From assembly GCF_021696945.1 (NCBI RefSeq), contig NZ_JACYHE010000053.1, forward strand, positions 1 through 40,062: a stretch of 40,062 bases of DNA. Direction: 5' to 3'. The notes under the pieces are model-generated. The model saw nothing but the letters and a program-made list of their open reading frames with translations. It ran no database searches and was not told where the DNA came from. Shown here piece by piece: positions 24,007 through 31,454 of the stretch (positions within the stretch are counted from its first letter, which is position 1; the number at the start of each line of letters is the position of its first letter). The position numbers and the translations under genes are program-made. This DNA comes from Streptomyces sp. JJ36. Its GTDB lineage: Bacteria > Actinomycetota > Actinomycetes > Streptomycetales > Streptomycetaceae.

Positions 24007-25179
24007 ATGAGCTATCGGCCGACGCCCCAGGACAAGTTCAGCTTCGGACTCTGGACGGTGGGCTGGCAGGGCCGCGACCCGTTCGGCGACGCCACCCGCG
24101 CGGCCCTCGACCCGGCCGAGTCGGTGCACAGGCTGGCGGAGCTGGGCGCCTGGGGAGTCACCTTCCACGACGACGACCTGATCCCCTTCGGCGCACCCGA
24201 GGCCGAGCGGGACGCCCACGTCAAGCGCTTCCGGCAGGCGCTCGACGACACCGGGATGGTGGTGCCGATGGCCACCACCAACCTCTTCGGCCACCCGGTG
24301 TTCAAGGACGGCGCCTTCACCGCCAACGACCGCGACGTACGGCGCTACGCCCTGCGCAAGACGATGCGCAACATCGACCTCGCCGCCGAGCTCGGCGCCC
24401 GCACGTACGTCGCCTGGGGCGGCCGGGAGGGCGCCGAGTCCGGCGCCGCCAAGGACGTACGGGTCGCGCTGGACCGGATGAAGGAGGCGTTCGACCTGCT
24501 CGGCACCTACGTCACCGAGCAGGGCTACGACCTGCGCTTCGCCCTGGAACCCAAGCCGAACGAGCCGCGCGGCGACATCCTGCTGCCCACCGTCGGGCAT
24601 GCCCTGGCCTTCATCGAGCGCCTGGAGCGCCCCGAGCTCTTCGGGGTCAACCCCGAGACGGGCCACGAGCAGATGGCCGGGCTGAACTTCCCGCACGGCA
24701 TCGCCCAGGCGCTGTGGGCGGGCAAGCTCTTCCACATCGACCTGAACGGCCAGTCCGGCATCAAGTACGACCAGGACCTGCGCTTCGGCGCCGGTGACCT
24801 GCGCGCCGCCTTCTGGCTGGTCGACCTGCTGGAGACCGCGGGATACGAGGGCCCCCGGCACTTCGACTTCAAGCCGCCGCGCACCGAGGACTTCGCGGGC
24901 GTCTGGGAGTCGGCCGCCGGGTGCATGCGCAACTACCTGATCCTCAGGGAGCGGGCCGCGGCCTTCCGCGCCGACCCCGAGGTGCAGGAGGCGCTGCGCG
25001 CCTCCCGGCTCGACGACCTGGCCCGGCCGACCCTGGAACCCGGCGAGACGCCGTCCGCGCTGCGGGCCGACCGCACCGCCTTCGAGGACTTCGACCCGGA
25101 CGCGGCCGCCCGCCGCGGCATGGCCTTCGAACGCCTCGACCAGCTCGCCATGGACCACCTCCTCGGCGCCCGCGGCTGA
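24007..25179 (+). CDS. xylA: Xylose isomerase
   Basis: 390 residues, the normal length of the actinobacterial (class I) enzyme, which interconverts D-xylose and D-xylulose (and glucose and fructose) as a cytoplasmic tetramer with two divalent metals. Catalytic elements: His54 and Asp57 in TFHDDDLIPFG; the metal Glu in ALEPKPNEPRGD; NPETGHEQMAGLNF; HIDLNGQSGIKYDQDLRFG with Asp/His ligands; and HFDFKPPRTED. ATG 24007 is preceded by GGGAGGGAAGAGG. Divergent from xylB and probably controlled by the ROK regulator at 21066-22262. A long GC hairpin follows the stop. Confidence 0.98.
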   Translation: MSYRPTPQDKFSFGLWTVGWQGRDPFGDATRAALDPAESVHRLAELGAWGVTFHDDDLIPFGAPEAERDAHVKRFRQALDDTGMVVPMATTNLFGHPVFKDGAFTANDRDVRRYALRKTMRNIDLAAELGARTYVAWGGREGAESGAAKDVRVALDRMKEAFDLLGTYVTEQGYDLRFALEPKPNEPRGDILLPTVGHALAFIERLERPELFGVNPETGHEQMAGLNFPHGIAQALWAGKLFHIDLNGQSGIKYDQDLRFGAGDLRAAFWLVDLLETAGYEGPRHFDFKPPRTEDFAGVWESAAGCMRNYLILRERAAAFRADPEVQEALRASRLDDLARPTLEPGETPSALRADRTAFEDFDPDAAARRGMAFERLDQLAMDHLLGARG

Positions 25180-25186
25180 CCCGGCG

Positions 25187-25229
25187 CCCCGGCCGAGCCC
25201 GCTGCCCCCGCGGGCGGGCCCGGCCGGGG
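25187..25229 (+). terminator. xylA terminator hairpin
   Basis: Arms 25187-25202 and 25214-25229 pair over 16 positions with one mismatch and an 11-nt loop, beginning 8 nt after the xylA stop. No T tract. It also marks the last sequence of typical host composition before the low-GC island. Confidence 0.7.
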
Positions 25230-26066
25230 CGGGAGGGCGCGGTGCGCCGCGCTCGGCGCGCCGCAGCAGGCGTTCGACGGAAGCGGCCGCCCGTCAGTCA
25301 GGCGGTGAGTCGAGACAGGAAGCTGCTCCCTGTAGGGCCCTGCGAAGGTGCGGTCAGGTATGAGGTGGGCCTCTCCCCAGTGGACGGCATGGACGCCGTT
25401 CTCGGGGTCAGCTGTGGGGCGTACTGAAAGGAGCATTTCGGTCGCGAGTGACGATGTCCGATGGGCCGTCATGAAGCATAGGAGCAGGGCTGTTTGACAC
25501 TCGTTGATCATCAACGTAAAATCCCATTCGCTAATTTGTCGTCAGCCTGAAGAAACTCATTGGGCTCATCGATGGCAGCGGCGCATCATCGTTGCGTATG
25601 TCAGCCGACGGCGCCGGTGTTGACAGTACGAAGGCGGACTAGCGGCTTTCCCATGAGTGCCGGCGGTGCGTGAGGCAACTCCGGGGGGGCTGGTCCGGCG
25701 ATTGAATCGGAGCCGCCCTTAACATGCCTTCACTGGGCTGGGCTCGCGGCAGGTGGGCAAGCTGGTCGCAATGTGAGTGGGCAGAGATGCGGCACCCCGG
25801 ACCGGAGGGCGTCGCCCATAGGGCGCGTTTGCGGATCACGGAGCTGTCCCTGCTTCAACTCCCCCCCGGCTATTCTGGGCGCCGAAGTCCTCTGCTGGTC
25901 GCATAATCGACCACTCGTGGTAGTCCGGTACCAAGGGCGCCGTCGGCCCTACTGCGGTCTTCCCGACGACGCCCCAGGCACCATCCTTTCCGATCGCGCC
26001 GTCGCGACCTCATCTTTACCAGCTGACACTCGGCCAAGCTTCAACGGCACACTTTAAAGGCCGACT
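25230..26066. other. Gene-poor stretch leading into the low-GC island
   Basis: About 840 bp with mixed composition and no ORF that resembles a protein; frames at 25571 (33 codons), 25724 and 25773 lack ribosome sites or family-like content. It holds a near-consensus promoter (25494-25522) and GC-stemmed hairpins at 25896-25913 (TGGTCG-6-CGACCA) and 25936-25973 (11-bp arms, one mismatch, 16-nt loop). It may be a long leader, an untranslated RNA, or decayed insertion sequence. Confidence 0.45.
25494..25522 (+). promoter_or_regulatory. Near-consensus promoter with a palindromic operator in the spacer
   Basis: TTGACA (25494-25499), exactly 17 nt, TAAAAT (25517-25522): the strongest sigma-70-type promoter in the window. 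The spacer contains CGTTGATCATCAACG (25502-25516), a palindrome of two 7-bp arms around one base, ideally placed for a repressor to exclude polymerase. The predicted start is near 25529. The first convincing coding sequence downstream begins at 26164. Confidence 0.7.
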
Positions 26067-26162
26067 ATGGGGCAGTCCATAACCCCACGAGTTTACGGCT
26101 TCTTCAAGGGGGCGCCCAAGGGCGCCCCCTTCTCAATCCTCATCTACGTTCGGAGCAAATGA
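26067..26162 (+). CDS. Candidate 31-residue peptide upstream of the ABC genes
   Basis: ATG 26067 opens a 31-codon frame (MGQSITPRVYGFFKGAPKG, then APFSILIYVRSK) ending with TGA one base before the GTG of the membrane-protein gene. AAAGG lies six bases before the ATG. The peptide is basic and amphipathic, with no Cys and no recognised leader motif. Its middle (KGAPKGAP) is encoded by a perfect 12-bp inverted repeat that could simply be a terminator. Tight spacing suggests translational coupling or a substrate peptide; chance is a serious alternative. Nothing identifies a function. Confidence 0.3.
   Translation: MGQSITPRVYGFFKGAPKGAPFSILIYVRSK
26106..26131 (+). terminator. Perfect 12-bp inverted repeat with AA loop
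   Basis: AAGGGGGCGCCC (26106-26117), AA, GGGCGCCCCCTT (26120-26131), followed by a pyrimidine-rich stretch. It may end or attenuate the transcript from the 25494 promoter about 30 nt before the ABC genes, or mask their ribosome site. It lies within the candidate 31-codon ORF. Confidence 0.55.
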
Positions 26163-26163
26163 A

Positions 26164-27444
26164 GTGAAGTTTCTCGTAGGTGTGCGCACTTCTAGTGCAT
26201 TGTGGGCTGCGCCCTTTTCACTAGGTCTGACGCTATTTTATTACACAGTCGCACGACCCAGGCAATTGGATTCCCTGTATGAATGGGCTCCAGGGATCGT
26301 CGCTCAAGCTGTGAACCCAATCTACGCTTTCGCGTATGCCGTGGCAGCGTCTTTGGCCGTCTGGGAAAGTGGCCGTCTTCGACAGGCTGCTGTTTGGGAT
26401 CTAGCCCCAACCCGCTCTCGATACCGTATCGCAGTAAACGCTGTAGTTCCGGTGCTGGGTCTCTCGTGGCTCATGCTGATCCTCCCCGCCAGTCTGGGGC
26501 TGATTCAGCAGGGTGTCCGTCCCACATTGGAGAGTACCCACTCGCTGCTTCTCGGACTCCCACTATGCGTGGCTCACGCGGTCATCGGGTTCGTTATCGG
26601 CGTGTACGCCCCTCGCCTCATTGCGGCACCCATCGTAGCTATCCTGACGTGGACGCTTGTCGCCTTTTCAGTTACGTCGCCGACCTTTTGGTACAGGCAC
26701 ATTTCTGGTCAACGCACAGGCTCGTTGATGTTCGGGGAAACCGTCCCATTGGCGTCGCTAATTCCCCACTTCCTGTTTACTGGCTCGATTGCTCTCGCGG
26801 CCGTCTTGCTATGGATGCAAGCGCGGTCGATCGCTCTCCGTATCACCGTAGCGGTGGTTATCGCGCTCGCAGGAACGACGGTTGCTCAGGAAATGGTTGA
26901 CCAAGAGGGGGCCAATTATCCAGTGCGCACTGGACAGGCTCCGATGCACTGTCTAGGTCAGAACCCAACTGTATGTATGCCCGAAGCCGGGCAGAGCAAG
27001 CTCCCGGCGGCCCGCGCTGCCGTGGCCTCTGTGTTTCGTGATTTCCAGGCCGCTGGGGTGAGCTCCCTTCCCAAGACTGTCATTGACAGCATATCCGATG
27101 GTCGCTACCCAAAAAGATCAACGGAAAACACCTCGCGGGTGGCGTTGAGCCGTGGCTTGGCCCAGAAGGATCTACGTTTTCGGGCGGTTAAGGCATTGGT
27201 TGCTTTCCCGTGCGAAAAGCCGGACCCTGCGAAGAGGAGAGAGGTTCTGCTCTGGGGTGCCATGACGGCCGGCGAAGAGAAGGCATTCAGAAATGAAATG
27301 AGCAGCAGCGGGGAAAGTTTCGATCAAAGTGCTACGAATAATTCGGGAGTCCGGCTTGCCGTAGCTCAGGTCCGAAAGATGCCAGCAGAAGCGCAGGCAG
27401 CGTGGTTCAAGCGAACCCTCGAAGTAGCTTGCAAGGCGTCGTAA
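26164..27444 (+). CDS. Membrane protein with Cys-containing extracytoplasmic domain, ABC-associated
   Basis: 426 residues. About six or seven membrane helices occupy residues 10-243; a soluble domain (about 244-426) follows and is probably outside the cell. Its four Cys (263 and 271 in HCLGQNPTVCM, 350, 423) could form two disulfides. The layout resembles streptomycete ABC-2-like permease partners with a Cys-bearing C-terminal exodomain (I recall DUF7224-type proteins), but I cannot name it securely. The GTG at 26164 has GGAG eight bases upstream; an ATG at 26159 meets a stop after one codon. The stop overlaps the next ATG by one base (TAATG). Base composition is strikingly low for this genome (28 G+C of 60 at 26221-26280), pointing to horizontal origin. 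Confidence 0.8.
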   Translation: MKFLVGVRTSSALWAAPFSLGLTLFYYTVARPRQLDSLYEWAPGIVAQAVNPIYAFAYAVAASLAVWESGRLRQAAVWDLAPTRSRYRIAVNAVVPVLGLSWLMLILPASLGLIQQGVRPTLESTHSLLLGLPLCVAHAVIGFVIGVYAPRLIAAPIVAILTWTLVAFSVTSPTFWYRHISGQRTGSLMFGETVPLASLIPHFLFTGSIALAAVLLWMQARSIALRITVAVVIALAGTTVAQEMVDQEGANYPVRTGQAPMHCLGQNPTVCMPEAGQSKLPAARAAVASVFRDFQAAGVSSLPKTVIDSISDGRYPKRSTENTSRVALSRGLAQKDLRFRAVKALVAFPCEKPDPAKRREVLLWGAMTAGEEKAFRNEMSSSGESFDQSATNNSGVRLAVAQVRKMPAEAQAAWFKRTLEVACKAS

Positions 27445-28010
27445 TGTGGTGGTGGATTAAAGTCCGTCGACTGTATCCTGACGCCCTTGTGGGAATCGCC
27501 AGCTACGCGCTCTTGGGAGCAGTATTCGACGATTCGACGATTCTACTTCCCTCTATCACAGTGGGAAGCGGAGTGGCGGCTCGGCTCTCCTTGTTCGTCC
27601 CATTGATTACTACTGTAGCAGTTGCGCGGTGTTTGGATGCTCGACTCTCGGTCCCAGAGCTGTCGGGGACGCGTCGGGTAGCAGGCTTGGACGTCGTGGC
27701 AGTTACTGTGTCTATGGCATTGTGCGTGGGATTGGGATGCGTAACAGACCAGTATGCCATGGGTCGGAATACACTCTTCTTGACCGGCTCCATGCTGGTC
27801 GCTAGAAATTTCCTCGGAAATGTGGCAGTGATGATGCCTGTCGCGTGGATATTGGCAGTATTTTTTGTGGGTTATCGTGCAACAGGGGACCCCTATCCGT
27901 GGACAGTTATACCTGAGCCGGCCGGTGCCCTACATGCCTCTGCGGCTGCTCTACTTGCGTATACTCTTGGCTTGTTCTGCCTCTCGCGAACTTATAGGAG
28001 CTCCTCGTAA
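27444..28010 (+). CDS. Second membrane protein of the ABC cluster
   Basis: 188 residues with about five or six hydrophobic helices, short loops and a charged N-terminus (MWWWIKVRRLYPDALVG). No family recognised; position and size fit an accessory permease subunit. ATG 27444 overlaps the stop of the preceding gene by one base (TAATG), and its own stop overlaps the ATPase ATG the same way, so the three are produced together. The longer frame from 27402 is a shadow in the previous gene. Low-GC composition matches its neighbours. Confidence 0.75.
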   Translation: MWWWIKVRRLYPDALVGIASYALLGAVFDDSTILLPSITVGSGVAARLSLFVPLITTVAVARCLDARLSVPELSGTRRVAGLDVVAVTVSMALCVGLGCVTDQYAMGRNTLFLTGSMLVARNFLGNVAVMMPVAWILAVFFVGYRATGDPYPWTVIPEPAGALHASAAALLAYTLGLFCLSRTYRSSS

Positions 28011-28756
28011 TGACAGTCAGCCTCGAATCCTGCACCTGCGCCTATCGGCGCTGGAATAAGCCTGTCTTGCGGGATTTCAGTTACGAAATAACCGATGGCG
28101 TCACGGTTTTGCTAGGGCCCAATGGGGCGGGTAAGTCAACCCTCCTTAAGCTTGCGGCCTCCCTGGTTCGCCCTAGGGCTGGAACAGTTACTTACGGGCA
28201 GATATCGGCCCTCAGCAAAGAGTACCGCCGCATGGTCTCTATTCTTCCTCAGAGTATTACTCCGATGCCTTCTCTCACCTCGCGAGAGTATGTTGCATAT
28301 GTTGGATGGCTTAAAGGGATGAGCCGCCGAAATGCGTGGCTGAGTTCCGTGTCGGCTCTCGAACGTGTGCAACTCGTCGACCAGGCGGAGACAAAAACAA
28401 GCCGCCTCTCAGGCGGCCAGTTGAGGCGCGTGGGAGTTGCGGCGGCATTGGTGCACGAATGCCAGGTACTCCTTCTTGATGAGCCTACTTCGGGTCTTGA
28501 TCCGCAGCAGCGACGGGTATTCCGTGATATTCTCAGGGAGCTATCTGGTGAAGTGAGCGTTCTCATGTCCACACATGACGTTGCCGATCTTGCTGATGAG
28601 GCGGACCGTGTGACAGTCCTGGACAAGGGGAACATCCTTTTCGATGGGAGCACGGATGAGTTCCTGGGTAAAGCTCCCCCGGGTACGGCAGCAGGCCGGC
28701 TCGCTGAAGGTGCATATATGGATGTATTGGGAAGAAACACTGCATCCGTAGTCTGA
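28010..28756 (+). CDS. ABC transporter ATP-binding protein
   Basis: 248-residue nucleotide-binding domain that powers the two membrane proteins upstream. Walker A is GPNGAGKST (residues 36-44), the Q-loop is ILPQSITPMPSL, the signature SRLSGGQLRRVG, Walker B VLLLDEPTSGLD, and the switch His is in STHDVADLADEADR. It resembles ATPases of ABC-2 exporters (CcmA/NatA group): no long C-terminal regulatory domain, but a short divergent tail after residue 225. ATG 28010 has AGGAG about ten bases upstream and overlaps the previous stop. Export of a peptide, lipid or drug, or extraction from the membrane, fits the family; the substrate is unknown. Confidence 0.92.
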   Translation: MTVSLESCTCAYRRWNKPVLRDFSYEITDGVTVLLGPNGAGKSTLLKLAASLVRPRAGTVTYGQISALSKEYRRMVSILPQSITPMPSLTSREYVAYVGWLKGMSRRNAWLSSVSALERVQLVDQAETKTSRLSGGQLRRVGVAAALVHECQVLLLDEPTSGLDPQQRRVFRDILRELSGEVSVLMSTHDVADLADEADRVTVLDKGNILFDGSTDEFLGKAPPGTAAGRLAEGAYMDVLGRNTASVV

Positions 28757-29369
28757 GAGGCGCGGAGCGCCGCAAGCAAGGTATATGGGAGTCCTCCCGC
28801 GTCGACCGATGAGGAGCCTGTCGCGATTCCCTCTTTCGCTCTCTGGTGTATTCCTTGTCTAAGGATGGGCTCGTGGGGGCCCTGCGGTGCACAGTGAGAT
28901 TCTCAGCGAGCTTCACTGTCATGCGTTGTGAGGAACGGGGGGCGGCCTGGGCGATGGAGCCGATGCGGCTCGGGCGGGGTTGACGGTAATGTGCTGGACA
29001 GCACCAGCGGTGTTTGAGTTCGGAGGCGGCACTTCGCCGCTCGGGTGGATCCTGCGCAAAAGCTGGTTGTGGGTGCGGTGTTCGCCGCCAGTGGTGAGAA
29101 GCCGTTGTCGTATCGAGGGATTCGGCTGTGGCTCGAACGGTGGTTCCCGGTTGGGCGAAGTAGTGTCGGGTCGCGCATAAAGGCAGGGCCGTGCCGGGGG
29201 AGTCGGCCACCCGTCACTCAGCGCCCGGCCCCACGCCGCTCAGCGGCGACCGCTGCGCATGGCCGCGGGCGCCTGTGCGCCGCCCGGAGTGGAGCCCGGC
29301 ATGAGCCGCTGCACCGGCGGCGGTTCCGGAGGGCACCGACCGGGATAGTCTGGAGAGGAGAGTGCCGCT
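28757..29369. other. Gene-free right flank of the island with a possible coding remnant
   Basis: About 610 bp. A short hairpin GGCGC-gga-GCGCC (28759-28771) follows the ATPase stop. GTGCTGgaCAGCAC (28991-29004) is another inverted repeat. From 29045 a frame reads DPAQKLVVGAVFAASGEKPL and continues with YRGIRLWLERWFPVGRSS, which looks protein-like but has no start signal, ends in unrelated sequence and matches nothing I recognise. It may be the stump of a foreign gene. Host-like composition resumes by about 29200. Confidence 0.4.
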
Positions 29370-30044
29370 ATGCCCCCTCCTCGCCGCGACCCGGGCCCGG
29401 AGAACCTGGTGGACGCCGCCCGGGCTTCCGGTGTGACGGACGCGCGCCTGCTGGGCGCGCTCCGTGCGACCCCGCGCGCGGCCTTCGTCCCGGCCTCCCA
29501 CCAGGCGGTGGCGTACGCGGATGTGCCGGTCCCCATCGGCCATGGCCAGGTGACGACGCAGCCCTCCCTGGTGGCGACCATGATCGCCGTGCTCGGCCTG
29601 ACCGGGGACGAGCGTGTGCTGGAGATCGGCAGCGGCCACGGCTACCAGACCGCGCTGCTGGCCCGCCTCGCGCGGCAGGTCGTGGGCGTCGAGCGGTGGC
29701 CCGACCTGGCCGAGCGGGCCCGCGCCGACCTTGCGCGCCACGGCACGGCCAATGCCGAGATCGTCGTCGGCGACGGCACGCTGGGCGTGGTGGACCGCGC
29801 TCCGTTCGACGCGATCGTGGTCTGCGCGGCCTTCCCGGAGGTGCCGCCGCCGCTGGCCGCACAGCTGCGAGCGGGGGGCCGTCTGGTGCAGCCGATCGGG
29901 CCGGGCGGCCGGGAGCGGGTCGAGCTGTACGAGGCGACGGACCGGGGCCTCGTACGCCGCAGGACCGTCGTCCGCGCGCACTTCGTGCGCCTCCACGGCA
30001 CGCACGGCTATCCCCCGGCGGCAGCCTTCGAGGGCCCGGACTGA
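29370..30044 (+). CDS. Protein-L-isoaspartate O-methyltransferase family protein
   Basis: 224 residues. It should methylate L-isoaspartyl residues in damaged proteins, starting their repair. Signatures are ADVPVPIGHGQVTTQPSLVA (family region I), the SAM-binding VLEIGSGHGYQTALLARLA, VVGVERWPDLAERA, and IVVCAAFPEVPPPLAAQL followed by GGRLVQPIGPGG. Slightly longer than the Escherichia coli enzyme, with an extra Pro/Arg N-terminus. ATG 29370 has GGAGAGGAGAG upstream at a somewhat long spacing. First host-like gene after the island. Distant paralogues modify RiPP peptides, but this copy looks like the housekeeping type. Confidence 0.9.
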   Translation: MPPPRRDPGPENLVDAARASGVTDARLLGALRATPRAAFVPASHQAVAYADVPVPIGHGQVTTQPSLVATMIAVLGLTGDERVLEIGSGHGYQTALLARLARQVVGVERWPDLAERARADLARHGTANAEIVVGDGTLGVVDRAPFDAIVVCAAFPEVPPPLAAQLRAGGRLVQPIGPGGRERVELYEATDRGLVRRRTVVRAHFVRLHGTHGYPPAAAFEGPD

Positions 30045-30195
30045 GACCGGGGCGGGGCCCGCCGCCCGCTCTCCCTCGCCATCCGGGCCGGACCCCCGGT
30101 CCGGGCGTCGTCCCGCAGCCCCGGCCGCCGGCTGTCAGGTGCTAGGGTCACGACCTTCGCCGACCCGCTTGGCGGAGTCCCCCGAGAGGGCACCC

Positions 30196-30993
30196 ATGTC
30201 CGACTCCTCCCTCCTGGACCCCCACGCGATGTGGCGCCAGGCGCTCGCCCGGGTGGACCGGGCCTTCGCCACCCCACCCGCGCTCGACCGTCCGGTGGAC
30301 GGCTGCACGTGGTGCACGTCCGAGGCGGAGCTCCGCGTGCTCGGCGGCGACCCCGCCGCCGTACCGGACGACCTCCTCGGCCACTTCCTGCGGGAGGTCG
30401 CCGATCACTGGGCGGCGGACCAGTACCCGGTCCTGTGGCGCCGCCTCATGCCCCGGGCGCTGCGACACTGGGGCCCGGACGGCCCCGGCGGCGCCGATCC
30501 CTCCGACGAGCTCGGCCGTCTCGCCCACCGCGGCGCCGGCTTGGCCGACTGGCCCGCCCCCGAGCGGGCCGCGGTCGAGGACGCCTTCCGGGCGCTGCTG
30601 GCGCTCGCCCTGACCGACGGGCGGCCCCCGGGGGAGATCACCGACCTGGTGGAAGGCGTGGCCCATGCCACGGGCGGCCTGGAGCGGTGGCTGGAGCACC
30701 TCGCCGGGCTCCCCGGCCCGCAGGCCGACGCGGGAATCGTCCGCCTCGCCCTCGGCTGGGCGACCGAACTCCTCTGGGAGGAGCTCGAGTTCTGGTGGTG
30801 GCCGGACGGCGACCCCGGGGTGATCGCCGCATGGCTGCCCACCCAACGCGGTCGTATCGCCGCCTTCGCCGCCCGCCACCCGCGGTGCAGGACCGCCGCG
30901 GACGCCCTCCATGCACTGGACGCGCTCCACGCCGGCGCCGAGAGCCCCTGGCTGTATCCCTACGGCCTGCACCCGTACCTGCCGCTCGCCTGA
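30196..30993 (+). CDS. Conserved hypothetical protein
   Basis: 265 residues, soluble and acidic, rich in Trp and in helical Ala/Leu/Glu segments; no signal peptide. N-terminal CTWCTSEAELRVLGGDP has a Cys-x-x-Cys pair, and a Trp-rich stretch (WEELEFWWWPDGDPGVIAAW) and PYGLHPYLPLA close the C-terminus. I do not recognise the family, although the style is that of cytoplasmic unknowns common in Streptomyces. ATG 30196 is preceded by GAGAGGG; frames beginning at 29614 are shadows of the methyltransferase gene. No operon partner is evident. Confidence 0.75.
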   Translation: MSDSSLLDPHAMWRQALARVDRAFATPPALDRPVDGCTWCTSEAELRVLGGDPAAVPDDLLGHFLREVADHWAADQYPVLWRRLMPRALRHWGPDGPGGADPSDELGRLAHRGAGLADWPAPERAAVEDAFRALLALALTDGRPPGEITDLVEGVAHATGGLERWLEHLAGLPGPQADAGIVRLALGWATELLWEELEFWWWPDGDPGVIAAWLPTQRGRIAAFAARHPRCRTAADALHALDALHAGAESPWLYPYGLHPYLPLA

Positions 30994-31382
30994 CGCGGCC
31001 CTCAGCAACAACCGCATAGGCGGCATGGTGCGGCGGTTGCGATTCCGGTGAGTGGGTGTTCAGTCGGCAGGGCGTCTGCTTGGCAGCATGTTTCGCCACT
31101 TCAGGAAGACCTGCTGCCAGGGGAAGGCGGTCGCTTCTCCCAGCTTTGGAGGGTGCGGCAGTCCCTCTCCCCAGACCACCCGCACACGCTGCTGCCGAAG
31201 TGCCTCCGCCGCCTGTGGCACGGGCGGGTTGGGCGCCCATTGCGATGTTCCAGAACGGCATCACGGCCACCTGCACCCCGAGTTGGACGCCCTCGGTAGG
31301 CAGACCCAGAGCGAGGGTGTCGGTGCTTCCGGCGGCCCGTTCGCCCGCGCTGGTGGTGGTCGGGGGCCGTCAGAACCCTCGG
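30994..31382. other. Intergenic region without a supported gene
   Basis: CAACCGC (31009-31015) and GCGGTTG (31033-31039) can pair as a weak terminator. The remaining frames (for example 31056-31442 plus, 30638-31276 minus) lack ribosome sites and family-like content. Confidence 0.4.
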
Positions 31383-31413
31383 TTGACCTTCACCTTGGGG
31401 GAGCCCACAGGAT
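31383..31413 (+). promoter_or_regulatory. MerR-type promoter with 19-bp spacer
   Basis: TTGACC (31383-31388) and CAGGAT (31408-31413) are separated by 19 bp, longer than the normal 17. The spacer holds an imperfect dyad around CTTCACC-TT-GGGGGAG (five of seven positions pair). Over-long spacers carrying a dyad are the mark of MerR-activated promoters. The next gene encodes a MerR protein, so autoregulation is likely. Confidence 0.65.
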
Positions 31414-31454
31414 CAGTGGCCCGGGCGAGGTGCCCGGCATGAGGAGGAACGAGT

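Noticed and set aside
24933..25514. 193-codon minus-strand ORF over the xylA 3' end and beyond
   Set aside because: The first part (MMINECQTALLL) lies in the palindrome region without ribosome site. The rest is antisense to xylA, and no family was recognised.
25620..25625. Second TTGACA upstream of the island
   Set aside because: No -10-like hexamer lies 16-19 nt downstream, so it is not called a promoter.
25773..26057. 94-codon ORF in the gene-poor stretch
   Set aside because: No Shine-Dalgarno sequence, irregular composition and no family-like motif. It crosses the hairpin region.
26060..26160. tRNA-type attachment site for the island
   Set aside because: No cloverleaf, T-loop or CCA end could be formed here or elsewhere in the flanks, no integrase gene is present, and no direct repeat flanking the island was found by eye.
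29614..30993. 459-codon frame over the isoaspartyl methyltransferase gene
   Set aside because: Only the part from ATG 30196 is coding; the start of the frame is a shadow of the methyltransferase.
31056..31442. 128-codon ORF upstream of the MerR-PP2C gene
   Set aside because: It covers the MerR-type promoter, lacks a ribosome site and shows no family-like sequence.
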